A DNA stretch of 64,000 nucleotides from positions 806,001 through 870,000 of the forward strand of contig NZ_QWGE01000002.1 in NCBI RefSeq assembly GCF_003576375.1, read 5' to 3'. The stretch's first letter is position 1, and every line of letters starts with the position of its first letter. The notes beneath the pieces were generated by a model. The model did not search any database and was not told where the DNA came from. It saw nothing but the letters and a program-made list of their open reading frames with translations. A program made the translations under genes and the position numbers. Positions 46,250 to 54,517 of this stretch are shown piece by piece. This stretch comes from Pontibacter oryzae (GTDB lineage Bacteria; Bacteroidota; Bacteroidia; Cytophagales; Hymenobacteraceae).

Positions 46250-46855
46250 GTTTCTTGTTAGATATGACACACCTACGCCACTCCTTCAGTAACTGGATTT
46301 CATACCATGAAAAAAATATTAACAACTTTCTATATAGCAATTAATTCTACACACCTAATTAGCTTAACAGCAAGGTCTTACAGTTTTTTTCAGTTTTAAT
46401 TTAAGTGAAACTATTTTGTATTGGCGGTAGATAATTAGTTAGATTGTTAAATTGACCCACCCTTCTGCAGCTAAAAAAATATAATTTTTCTTTAGCTGAA
46501 CCCTAGCGGCGCATCTAAAATAACGTCGCGCTCCCTCTGAGATAAGTAACCGAAAAAAATTCGTAAGACGGAGGGAGACAACCCGAGCTTATGAACCAAT
46601 TTCTGTCTAAGGTAAACGCTGGGGTGTGGTTGCTCTGGCTCCCCTGCTAGCCTGGGCGGCCTACTTTGTCCCCATGGCCGGGAAATACTAGGCACAACTT
46701 ATACGCCTTGAGGGGGGGCACAAGGCAAATACCTCGACACGATTTACACACACTAAGCATTACAAAACCACGCAACAACCTTCGCTGCATCGTTTTTCGT
46801 TTACATGGGTATTATGCTGTAGCACAAATCATTGCAGAATACAAGACCTTAAACT
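46250..46855. other. Intergenic region before the copper ATPase gene
   Basis: 606 bases. A 67-residue minus-strand open frame (46492-46695) has no family likeness, and the plus-strand text there includes a short hydrophobic run broken by stops, so a small decayed gene is possible. A G7 tract lies near 46711. No clear promoter or RNA. Confidence 0.4.
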
Positions 46856-48997
46856 ATGAACGACAAAAAGCATGAGCACCTCCACCATACATCAGGTGCC
46901 AAGCACAAGTCAGAAGATAAAATTGACAATGTTGAAGAACGCTTAGAGGAAAAGACGCTGCACGGCCATACCGAGGCCATGCACAAAGACACCCGCCACC
47001 ACCCGCCGCACGATGAGCATGCGGAGCACGGTATGCACGAAGGCCACCAGGATCACCACCGCATGATGATCGAGGATTTTAAGAAAAGATTCTGGATTTC
47101 GCTTGCCCTCTCACTCCCGGTTATTCTCCTAAGCCCTATGATACAGGGCATTGTAGGCTATACCCTCGATGTGCCTTATAGTATGTACATAGCCTTTGCA
47201 CTTTCCAGCATTATCTATTTCTATGGGGGCTGGCCTTTTTTGAAAGGTCTGGTAGAGGAAGTGAAGAAAGGATCGCCGGGAATGATGACCCTGATCGGAG
47301 TGGCTATTACGGTTGCCTACCTCTATAGCACCGCCGTAGCTTTTGGCCTCGAGGGGATGGACTTCTTCTGGGAACTCGCTACCCTGATCGTGATCATGCT
47401 CCTGGGCCACTGGATCGAGATGCGCTCAGTGCTGGGAGCCTCCAAAGCGCTGGAACTGCTGGTTAGTATGATGCCCGACGAAGCGCAGGTAATCCGAAAC
47501 GGTGAAACAGTTACGGTAAGTGTGGATGCCCTTCGCCCAAACGATATCATTCTGATAAAACCCGGAGAGAAAGTACCCGCAGATGGTGTGGTTACGGAGG
47601 GTGAGAGCTACCTGAACGAGAGTATGCTGACAGGTGAAAGCAAGCCCGTACAGAAAACGCCTGAGGACAAGGTAATCGGGGGCTCTATTAACGGTAACGG
47701 CTCGTTGCAGGTGCGTGTGCTAACCACCGGAAAGGATAGCTACCTGAATAAGGTGATAAAACTAGTGCAGGATGCCCAAAAGACAAAATCAGAAACGCAG
47801 CGGCTAGCGGATAAGGCTGCTAAATGGCTGACATTCGTAGCGCTCACAGCGGGCTTTGCCACCCTCTTTGCCTGGTGGATTCTGGCAGGAACTGAGTTTG
47901 GCTTTGCACTGGAGCGAATGGTTACTGTCATGGTTATTTCCTGCCCGCACGCGCTTGGTCTGGCTATACCGCTGGTGGTTGCCATCTCCACGGCAGTATC
48001 GGCTAACAACGGCCTCCTTATCCGTAACCGTACCGCATTTGAGAACTCCAGGCGCATCACCACCATCATATTTGATAAAACGGGAACACTTACGCAGGGC
48101 TCGCACGAGGTAGCGCAAATTGTTGTGTTCAATAAGAACTATACCGAGCACGAGTTGCTTCGACTGGCCTCCGGTGTGGAGCAGAACTCGGAGCATTATA
48201 TCTCGCAGGGTATCCTCCGGAAGGTAAAGGCAGAGGGTATAGCCATACCAGCCTCTACAAAGTTTAACTACCTGCCGGGCAAAGGGCTAGAGGGCATCGT
48301 GGAAGGAAGGGATATAAAGGTTGTAGGCCCGAATTACATTAAAGAGTTTGGTGTGCAGGTGCCTGAAAGCCAAGCCGAGGAAGGCGTTGAAACCGTGATT
48401 TACATTATGGTAGAACAACAAGTGGCAGGCTACATCACCATGCGCGACCAAATCAGGCCAGAGTCTGCGGATGCCATCAGGATTCTGAAAGAGAACGGCA
48501 TCAAAAACCTGCTGCTAACCGGCGACAACGAGCGGGTGGCCAAGAGCGTGAGCGATAAACTGGGCATGGACGGCTACCTTGCCAACGTGCTGCCCCACGA
48601 GAAACAGAAGAAAATAAAGGAGCTTCAGGCCCAAGGCGAATTTGTGGCCATGACCGGCGACGGCGTGAACGATGCCCCTGCCCTTGCGCAGGCCGATGTG
48701 GGCATTGCCGTAGGCTCCGGTACCGATGTGGCCGCCGAGACTGCCGATATTATACTCGTAAACAGCAACCCCCAGGACATTGCCTTACTTATACTTTTCG
48801 GACAGGCTACGTACCGAAAGATGATCCAGAACCTGATCTGGGCAACGGGATATAACGTAATCGCCCTGCCGCTGGCGGCCGGTGTGCTGTACCAGCAGGA
48901 CATTATGGTTTCGCCTGCCGTGGGCGCTGCCCTCATGAGCCTGAGCACAGTTATAGTTGCTATAAACGCGCAGTTGCTTCGCAAAGAATTGAAGTAA
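46856..48997 (+). CDS. copB: CopB-type copper-translocating P-type ATPase (P1B-3, CPH motif)
   Basis: 713 residues. The N terminus (1-72) is rich in His: 17 His in the first 70 residues. It likely loads metal in place of a CxxC heavy-metal domain, which is absent. Membrane helices follow, then the A-domain LTGESKPVQ, the metal-path motif SCPHALGLAIPL (Cys-Pro-His), phosphorylation site IFDKTGTLTQG, and GDGVNDAPALAQADVG. CPH ATPases export copper (Cu2+ or Cu+) from the cytoplasm, different from the CPC type (CopA). A Met-rich lipoprotein follows 59 bases later, which supports copper. Confidence 0.93.
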   Translation: MNDKKHEHLHHTSGAKHKSEDKIDNVEERLEEKTLHGHTEAMHKDTRHHPPHDEHAEHGMHEGHQDHHRMMIEDFKKRFWISLALSLPVILLSPMIQGIVGYTLDVPYSMYIAFALSSIIYFYGGWPFLKGLVEEVKKGSPGMMTLIGVAITVAYLYSTAVAFGLEGMDFFWELATLIVIMLLGHWIEMRSVLGASKALELLVSMMPDEAQVIRNGETVTVSVDALRPNDIILIKPGEKVPADGVVTEGESYLNESMLTGESKPVQKTPEDKVIGGSINGNGSLQVRVLTTGKDSYLNKVIKLVQDAQKTKSETQRLADKAAKWLTFVALTAGFATLFAWWILAGTEFGFALERMVTVMVISCPHALGLAIPLVVAISTAVSANNGLLIRNRTAFENSRRITTIIFDKTGTLTQGSHEVAQIVVFNKNYTEHELLRLASGVEQNSEHYISQGILRKVKAEGIAIPASTKFNYLPGKGLEGIVEGRDIKVVGPNYIKEFGVQVPESQAEEGVETVIYIMVEQQVAGYITMRDQIRPESADAIRILKENGIKNLLLTGDNERVAKSVSDKLGMDGYLANVLPHEKQKKIKELQAQGEFVAMTGDGVNDAPALAQADVGIAVGSGTDVAAETADIILVNSNPQDIALLILFGQATYRKMIQNLIWATGYNVIALPLAAGVLYQQDIMVSPAVGAALMSLSTVIVAINAQLLRKELK

Positions 48998-49056
48998 AAC
49001 AAAGTATGAGTACCTCGTAGGAGGTTTCTTCAAGATCACCCTAACCAACTAAAGCT

Positions 49057-49500
49057 ATGAAAACCATTCTGATAACAACACTTGCTCCCTTATTGGCAAC
49101 TGCTTTCGGTTGCCAGTCCGATGGAAATGTTCATGCTATTATAAGCGATGAGGCGCAACGCAAGGAAGTCTAAAATATGATTATGGACAATGATGAAATG
49201 CAACAAGAAATGATGCAGGTGATGCGCAACAAAAACAGTGAAGGTAAGTTGGGAGATGGCGGCATGATGGCAAACGATGGGAAGATGGGCAGCATGAGCC
49301 AGGAACAGCTGCAGCAGATGATGCAACGAATGCTGGATGACTGCGCCCAAGACTCTGCTAATTGCACGATTATGTCAAAAATGATGATGAGTAACAGCAG
49401 CATAATTTATAGCATGATGATGCAAATGCACGAGAAAGGCACAATGGATGAAGCATGCTATCAGCAAATGAAGGTGAACATGCATAAGATGGATAAATAA
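49057..49500 (+). pseudogene. Met-rich lipoprotein interrupted by in-frame stop
   Basis: Codons 1-38 (MKTILITTLAPLLATAFGC...) give a signal with a lipobox, ATAFGC. An in-frame TAA stands at 49171, after which the same frame reads on (MIMDNDEMQQEMMQVM...) to 49500. The two parts together would give about 147 residues. Part 2 alone has 25 Met in 107 residues and begins with an internal ATG at 49177. It follows the copper ATPase, and Met-rich lipoproteins of this kind bind Cu+ in the periplasm. As written, part 2 would have no signal and stay in the cytoplasm, so it is probably a nonsense-mutated gene, unless the stop is a sequencing error or is read through. Copper binding is inferred. Confidence 0.65.
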
Positions 49501-49533
49501 ACGATGCAGGGTCTGATAGCTTCTAAAATCAAA

Positions 49534-49575
49534 AAATCCGGGGCCAACAACGTTAATGTTGCTAGCCCCGGATTT
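49534..49575. terminator. Stem-loop after the Met-rich gene
   Basis: AAATCCGGGGC / GCCCCGGATTT with a nested CAACA / TGTTG inner stem. It lies 34 bases after the stop of the Met-rich frame. Confidence 0.7.
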
Positions 49576-49703
49576 ATGAAAAATTGGCTCTCAAGGTTTT
49601 CGGGAGGAGTGCCCCCTACACCTTTTTATAACCGGTGTAATGGCCGCGCTTCCTTTATTTTTTGAAATCAAGTAGAAAGGCTATGGTTTTTGAGGTCTAA
49701 AGT

Positions 49704-50324
49704 CTAAGAGGCGGTTTTAACCGGTGCCGTAATACCTAACTTATCCCATGATATATTTATAACACCTTCTGTACTAGATTTGGAGTTAATCTCATACTTC
49801 AACCTTTCCTGATGCTGCTCAAGCGTAGTTGGCTTTACCTGAATACGTACAAGGTCATCCTTTTGGTCATAGTTGTCTGCCAGGTGCTGCTTATAGTTTT
49901 TGTTGATGATCAAGGTCCATTCCTCGCGGCCCGGAATCGTGAACAAAGCATATTTACCTGCCGGTATTTCTTTCCCACCGATGACTATTGCCTTGTCAGT
50001 TTCGAGAGTGGTGGCCATGTGCGCGCCAGTTACCCAAACCTGATCATACGCTACTAAACCTCCCCAAATTGTGCGCCCTTTTACGCCGGGTGCATGGTAA
50101 GTTAACTTTAAGTTAGCCTCCCCTATCTTGCCCGTAGCCACAGATGGAATGCTGCCTTTAATAGTGTCTTGCAATGCCGCCGTGTTTTCAGGTACTTCCA
50201 CGGCTGCTAATGTTGTGGCCTGTTTGTCCTGGGTAGTCTCCTGATTTTTGCTATTGCAAGCGGCAAATACAGCCGAGGTGGTTGCTACCATAGCAAGTAA
50301 CCGTAGTATGCTCTTCATTGTCAT
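49704..50324 (-). CDS. DUF2911 lipoprotein
   Basis: 206 residues (a second ATG six bases later would drop two residues). Signal and lipobox AVFAAC near residue 22, so lipid-anchored in the envelope. After a polar linker, the DUF2911 domain shows LTYHAPGVKGRTIWGGLVAY near 75, GKYALFTIPGREEWTLIIN near 125, and a C-terminal INISWDKL. Bacteroidetes often carry several copies; function unknown. Convergent with the Met-rich gene, divergent from the decayed barrel region. Confidence 0.85.
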   Translation of the reverse strand: MTMKSILRLLAMVATTSAVFAACNSKNQETTQDKQATTLAAVEVPENTAALQDTIKGSIPSVATGKIGEANLKLTYHAPGVKGRTIWGGLVAYDQVWVTGAHMATTLETDKAIVIGGKEIPAGKYALFTIPGREEWTLIINKNYKQHLADNYDQKDDLVRIQVKPTTLEQHQERLKYEINSKSSTEGVINISWDKLGITAPVKTAS

Positions 50325-51058
50325 TGGTTTTAAGCGCGTGAGTTAGAAGTAGTCTGCAAATATAGTGCTTCTGTTTTTTACCACACAAAGACTATTTAAG
50401 TAGCGTATTTTTGGATTTTCTGAAACTAATATAGAAAAGCCCCAGAACACGGCGAAAAGCAAGCCTAAGGCGGTAATTTCCCGACGCTGTCACGCTCTTA
50501 CATCCATTGATAGGCAGCTTCCACAAGAAAGAAAAACCTGTCTAAAACCACGCTGAAATAACTTCACCTGCTCCGAAGCGGTTACCGTAACTGCCGGTAA
50601 GAGAAAAGTCTTTAGATAGGAAGTATTCGCCTCCCTGGCGAGCCGAGGCATATACTCAGCCAAAATCGGCCTTGTATTCATACGAGCCAAACAACGCTAT
50701 TATTGGGAAAATCATCACCGCGCGGCTCCCACAGATTTGTGGATGGAATACGTTGTCTATCCATACATCTCGTAGAAGTAGTGTTTATAAGTTACCTCTG
50801 CCTCTAGTTTTTTAATCCAGCCATACTCAGCCTTCAGGCAGCTTGTAGACGCATAGTTATACTTTATCCTGAAAAAGTAGGTTATTTGCCAGCGATGTAA
50901 CGCAGGTGCAATGCTGCTGAAAGTACAACACCCTGCTTTATTTAGGTACCCAACCGCTAACAGTAAGCCTAAAGATGCTACTGCCGGATCGCATTTTCAG
51001 CTCAAAACTCATTTATACTTTGCTCCGTTTACCCAACCAACGATACAAAGCCTATTCT
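50325..51058. other. Intergenic region between DUF2911 and channel genes
   Basis: 734 bases holding the decayed barrel gene (50500-50910) and, near 51010, a TATACTTTG box close to a promoter consensus before the channel gene. No intact gene or RNA seen. Confidence 0.45.
50500..50910 (-). pseudogene. Decayed outer-membrane beta-barrel gene
   Basis: On the minus strand several frames give barrel-like peptides broken by stops. About 50900-50760 reads TYFFRIKYNYASTSC...KLEAEVTYKHYFYEMYG then stop. After a frame change near 50750 comes IPSTNLWEPRGDDFPNN. About 50700-50540 reads IALFGSYEYKADFG, stop, VYASARQGGEYFL...FGAGEVISAWF, stop. The alternating aromatic and charged pattern suggests an outer-membrane protein, perhaps copper-related given the neighbours. 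At least three disruptions make it non-functional. The family is not identified. Confidence 0.5.
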
Positions 51059-52096
51059 ATGAGCATTTTATACTTCTCCATCGGTTCGCTGATATTTCTC
51101 TTCATTATCGCGGACATCATCAAAACTACTTTTTCTTTGAATGGTGGGGGAAAACTGACAAACCTTGTGTCAAGAGGTGTCTGGAATACTTTCTTTGTTG
51201 CTTCAGCAAAAAAAGGCAACAGCAAACTTTTAGAATACGCCGGACCGGCAGTACTGGTATCTATCTTGGTGGTCTGGGTAATAGGTTTGTGGTCGGGCCT
51301 CTTTCTAATGCTGTTGTCTGATCCAAGTTCTGTCGTAAATAGCATTACAAAGGAGAATACAGGGGCATGGGAGAAATTATATTATGCGGGCTTTACGCTA
51401 TCTACCCTCGGGGTAGGCGACTATATTGCCTCTAATAATTTTTGGCGGGTTATCACAGATATTGCAGCCTACTCTGGCTTGGTTTTCATCACCACGTCTA
51501 TCACCTATTTTGTTCCGGTGCTGTCGGCGGTGGGTTTGCAGAGTAAGCTTAGTCTTTATATCAGCGGGATGGGCAAATCACCGCAACAGGTGCTGGAAAA
51601 GGCTTGGAATGGCAAGGATTTCTCCTCATTCTTCGATACTGTTTCTGACCTGTGCCAGATGCTAATGCACCATACCATGAATCACCACTCCTACCCGGTT
51701 ATACACTACTTCCATAACAACCAGCTAAACCTGGCTATTGCTCCTGCCTTCGTGAAACTGGACGAAGTACATCAGTTACTATCAAATGCCTTGAAAGATG
51801 ATGTAACGCTTGACAACCTGAAAATGAACATGCTGCAGACCGCTTTGGATCAGCACCTTGAGATGCTAAGAAAAGGTTATCTAAAGGAAGGTTCACCCAA
51901 AGAGCAGGTTCCTGCTTTAACAGAACAAGTGTCTAAGCTAGGAGTAGCTTTTAGAAAGCCTGAAGAAATCAACCACCGTTCAGATCAGGCGCTAGCCGAA
52001 CGGCGCAAATTGCTTACCGTGATGCTTGAAAAAGACGGTTGGACCTGGGATGCCGTACATCAGTCAAATGGCTATAGCAGGCATCAGCAGTTTTAA
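51059..52096 (+). CDS. Potassium-channel-like membrane protein
   Basis: 345 residues from ATG 51059 (MSILYFSIGSLIFLF); the frame opens earlier but those residues are not membrane-like. Four hydrophobic segments: about 1-22, 60-90, a pore region, then 135-155. The selectivity filter TLSTLGVGD (TxxTxGxGD) marks an ion-channel-2 type pore. The cytoplasmic part (160-345) is helical and His-rich early (LMHHTMNHHSYPVIHYFHNN), with no recognised ligand-binding domain such as TrkA-N. Probably a K+ conductance of unknown gating. Confidence 0.78.
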   Translation: MSILYFSIGSLIFLFIIADIIKTTFSLNGGGKLTNLVSRGVWNTFFVASAKKGNSKLLEYAGPAVLVSILVVWVIGLWSGLFLMLLSDPSSVVNSITKENTGAWEKLYYAGFTLSTLGVGDYIASNNFWRVITDIAAYSGLVFITTSITYFVPVLSAVGLQSKLSLYISGMGKSPQQVLEKAWNGKDFSSFFDTVSDLCQMLMHHTMNHHSYPVIHYFHNNQLNLAIAPAFVKLDEVHQLLSNALKDDVTLDNLKMNMLQTALDQHLEMLRKGYLKEGSPKEQVPALTEQVSKLGVAFRKPEEINHRSDQALAERRKLLTVMLEKDGWTWDAVHQSNGYSRHQQF

Positions 52097-52203
52097 GTGC
52101 CTTTTGTTTATTTCACTCGCAACCTAGAAACCTGTATTAGTGCACATATCATTTCAGATTACTCCCTTTGATCGAAATGACTCCCTAAAACTAAGATATG
52201 GTA

Positions 52204-52248
52204 AAAAACAACAGCCCGGCCCCTCAGAGGGGCCGGGCTGTTGTTTTT
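52204..52248. terminator. Strong intrinsic terminator
   Basis: The 22-base arms are perfectly complementary (52204-52225 and 52227-52248), with GC core CAGCCCGGCCCC / GGGGCCGGGCTG ending in TTTTT. It follows the channel gene and lies before the convergent DUF305 gene, so it serves at least the plus strand. Confidence 0.92.
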
Positions 52249-52374
52249 AAAGTAGCTAGTCGAGTCTGGTTTAATTATACTTAGGTTCTTTGCCTAATTT
52301 ATACTTTAGGTGTGTAGCGCCTCAAGGCTGCTCAACCCAACTAATCGTTTATAATTGCATGTTTAGAACAAATG

Positions 52375-52854
52375 CTATTTTTTATCCAAGCGCTCTAACA
52401 TTGCTTTCATCTCACTGATCTCTTTTCTCTGGGCTTTAATTATTTCTTCCGACAGTTTCTTTACCTCTGGGTCTTTAATGTCTGCGCGCTCGCTCGCTAA
52501 TATGGCGATAGAATGGTGCGGGATCATGGCTTTCATCCAGAGTACATCGCCGATTGGTTCTTGTGCGCGAACAAGAGATAAGGTGCTTACGAACAAGAGA
52601 ACGCTTCCTGCAATAATTGCCATATTCTTTGTTCTGTTCTTATACATTTTCCTCATGAAAAAAAACATGATCATGGCCATTGCCGAAATACCCAGACAGG
52701 ACATGTAAAAGCGTGTCATGCTAAAATACACATGGTCAAACTGATACGTGTTCAAGTACATGGTTATGTACATGGCAACGAAAGAGAAGGCCAGCATTAA
52801 TATAAACTTAGTGTAGCTCCCTTTCATGTTATTGCTATGGTTAGTGTGTTCCAT
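52375..52854 (-). CDS. DUF305-type membrane protein
   Basis: 159 residues. Three hydrophobic segments (about 15-33, 45-65, 75-95). The C-terminal periplasmic or cytoplasmic part (100-159) carries the DUF305 landmark WMKAMIPHHSIAILASERA with its His pair, then a charged helix. DUF305 proteins are ferritin-like and often accompany copper-resistance genes. The N terminus (MEHTNHSNNMKG) is short and polar. A second ATG at 52827 is possible. Confidence 0.85.
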   Translation of the reverse strand: MEHTNHSNNMKGSYTKFILMLAFSFVAMYITMYLNTYQFDHVYFSMTRFYMSCLGISAMAMIMFFFMRKMYKNRTKNMAIIAGSVLLFVSTLSLVRAQEPIGDVLWMKAMIPHHSIAILASERADIKDPEVKKLSEEIIKAQRKEISEMKAMLERLDKK

Positions 52855-53049
52855 TTCGTGCTTCTATAGTGGTTAATGTAAAGCATATAGAAACGAGAAT
52901 ATTTGGCTTGGGTTGGGTTTCCGTGAACTCATGTTTATTGCTACGAGCTTTTCAATCCCCTTGCAAGCAGTAAAAGCTTGGGTTATATGAGTATTGCTTG
53001 AACCGATGTTCAGGCCTACTCATACTTTTACACGTGTTTAAGCCTTATC

Positions 53050-53856
53050 CTATCCAGCTTTAATCTGCGCATGATTAATAGTTGCTACTAATATTACGCC
53101 ACCGAGAATATTACCGGTTAGGGTAGGCAGCATGTAGTTTCCGAGCACCTCCAGCCAACTTACCTGTTGCAGGGCAGCCAGCGTCATCGTCTCTACAGAG
53201 CCTGCTATGATATGGCTGAAGTGTCCCACCCCGATTATGTAAGTTATTATAATTATCACCCATATGCGTGCTGTTTCTGCATAAGGTATGAGCCATACCA
53301 TCAGGGCAATGAGCCAACCTGCAAAAACGCCACGCAACATGGTGGTTCCGAGGCCCGGCTCCATTGCCTTTTGCCCGATCTCTTTAAAAGCTTTCAATAC
53401 AGGTGGTTCGAAGGCGGAGGTATAGGCGATAACCAAGGAGATCAGTAGCGTCCCCAATAAGTTTGCGAAAAGAACCACGCTCCAGAGGCGTCCTACGTTT
53501 AGGAAGGTAGCCATGTCTTTGCGGTTCAGCAGAGGAAGTATAGGGGTTAGGGTATTCTCGGTAAAGAGCTGCTGCTTTCCCAGAATCACGATCAAGAAAC
53601 CGATACTATACCCAAAGCTGGAGACAAGTATGCTCCACTCTGCATCCGGCAAATAGGCCTTCAGCAAGCCTTCGGCTATCATAGAAAAGCCCATGGAAAG
53701 ACCTGCCGCTAATCCAGACCAGAATAGAGCGGGTGAAGATCGCGTTAGTTCAGACTCTGCTTCTTGATAGACAATGGCATGTATGTTTTGGGCTGAAGGA
53801 GAATGATCTAAACCTGTTTCCTCTAAGTTCGTTTCCGGGGTTTGGTCTTCTGGCAT
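53050..53856 (-). CDS. Formate/nitrite transporter (FNT) family protein
   Basis: 268 residues. An acidic N-terminal tail of about 38 residues is followed by six hydrophobic helices. ALFWSGLAAGLSMGFSMIAEG near 45 and the QLFTENTLTPILPLLNR stretch near 115 are typical of the FNT fold, as is GVFAGWLIALMVWLIPYAE near 175. FNT proteins are pentameric channels for formate, nitrite or hydrosulfide; this one has the long acidic N terminus of YfdC-like members. Substrate not assigned. Confidence 0.88.
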   Translation of the reverse strand: MPEDQTPETNLEETGLDHSPSAQNIHAIVYQEAESELTRSSPALFWSGLAAGLSMGFSMIAEGLLKAYLPDAEWSILVSSFGYSIGFLIVILGKQQLFTENTLTPILPLLNRKDMATFLNVGRLWSVVLFANLLGTLLISLVIAYTSAFEPPVLKAFKEIGQKAMEPGLGTTMLRGVFAGWLIALMVWLIPYAETARIWVIIIITYIIGVGHFSHIIAGSVETMTLAALQQVSWLEVLGNYMLPTLTGNILGGVILVATINHAQIKAG

Positions 53857-54517
53857 GAGTTACTGTCTGTTTATTGTTAGTTTAAAGGATTGTAAGCCTG
53901 CCCATACTGCACCACACGCAAGACTGACACCACAACAGCTACACTAACCAAATACTGTAGCTTCATGTCTAGTATCCGATTTGTATTAGGCGCACCTTAG
54001 GGCTATATAGTGCTTCCAAACGGTCAGTTTGTTGCTAGGCTTTTGATACGCAGAACACTACTAGTCCCATAGGACAAGTAGTCATCCGCACACTTTCCCT
54101 TTTGTACGCTTCGGACCGGATTCGTCTGACGTTAAAAGGTAAATCTATCCTTGATTGTTCTGCCCAAAACTAGAAGGTGATGGCTCAGCGCATAGTTTTG
54201 ATGATTTTTGAAATGTATCTTTCTGAAGTGCCGTGTTCCCTGTTATTGGTGCTGCATACACTGCTCCCATTGGCTCTCCATGATGCTGCGTTTACACACC
54301 GAAGAGGTGATTTCCACGAAGGGCGGCAAGCACGCTAACCCTTAGACGTAGCCGCCATTGCCTACAATGACTAAGCACTCCTGTGGATAGAACATGTTGT
54401 CCTTGAGCTCGACCACGGGGTTTATAACTTGTTCCAAGCAGGGCCTACAGTTCATGCTGGAGGCATTTATTTATGCCATGCAAAGTGCCGCTTATGGCAA
54501 CCGATTACACAAGGCAG
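53857..54517. other. Gene-poor region
   Basis: 661 bases. A short minus-strand frame near 54340-54470 (MNCRPCLEQVINPVVEL) looks coding in composition but stops after about 37 codons and changes frame beyond, so it may be part of a decayed gene. No identifiable family. Confidence 0.4.

Noticed and set aside
46492..46695. 67-residue minus-strand frame before the copper ATPase gene
   Set aside because: No family likeness; the composition does not favour either strand. Kept only as a remark in the gap entry.
41530..53856. tRNA-Glu as an integrase attachment site
   Set aside because: No integrase gene and no repeat of the tRNA 3' end were found downstream; an island is only suggested by gene content.
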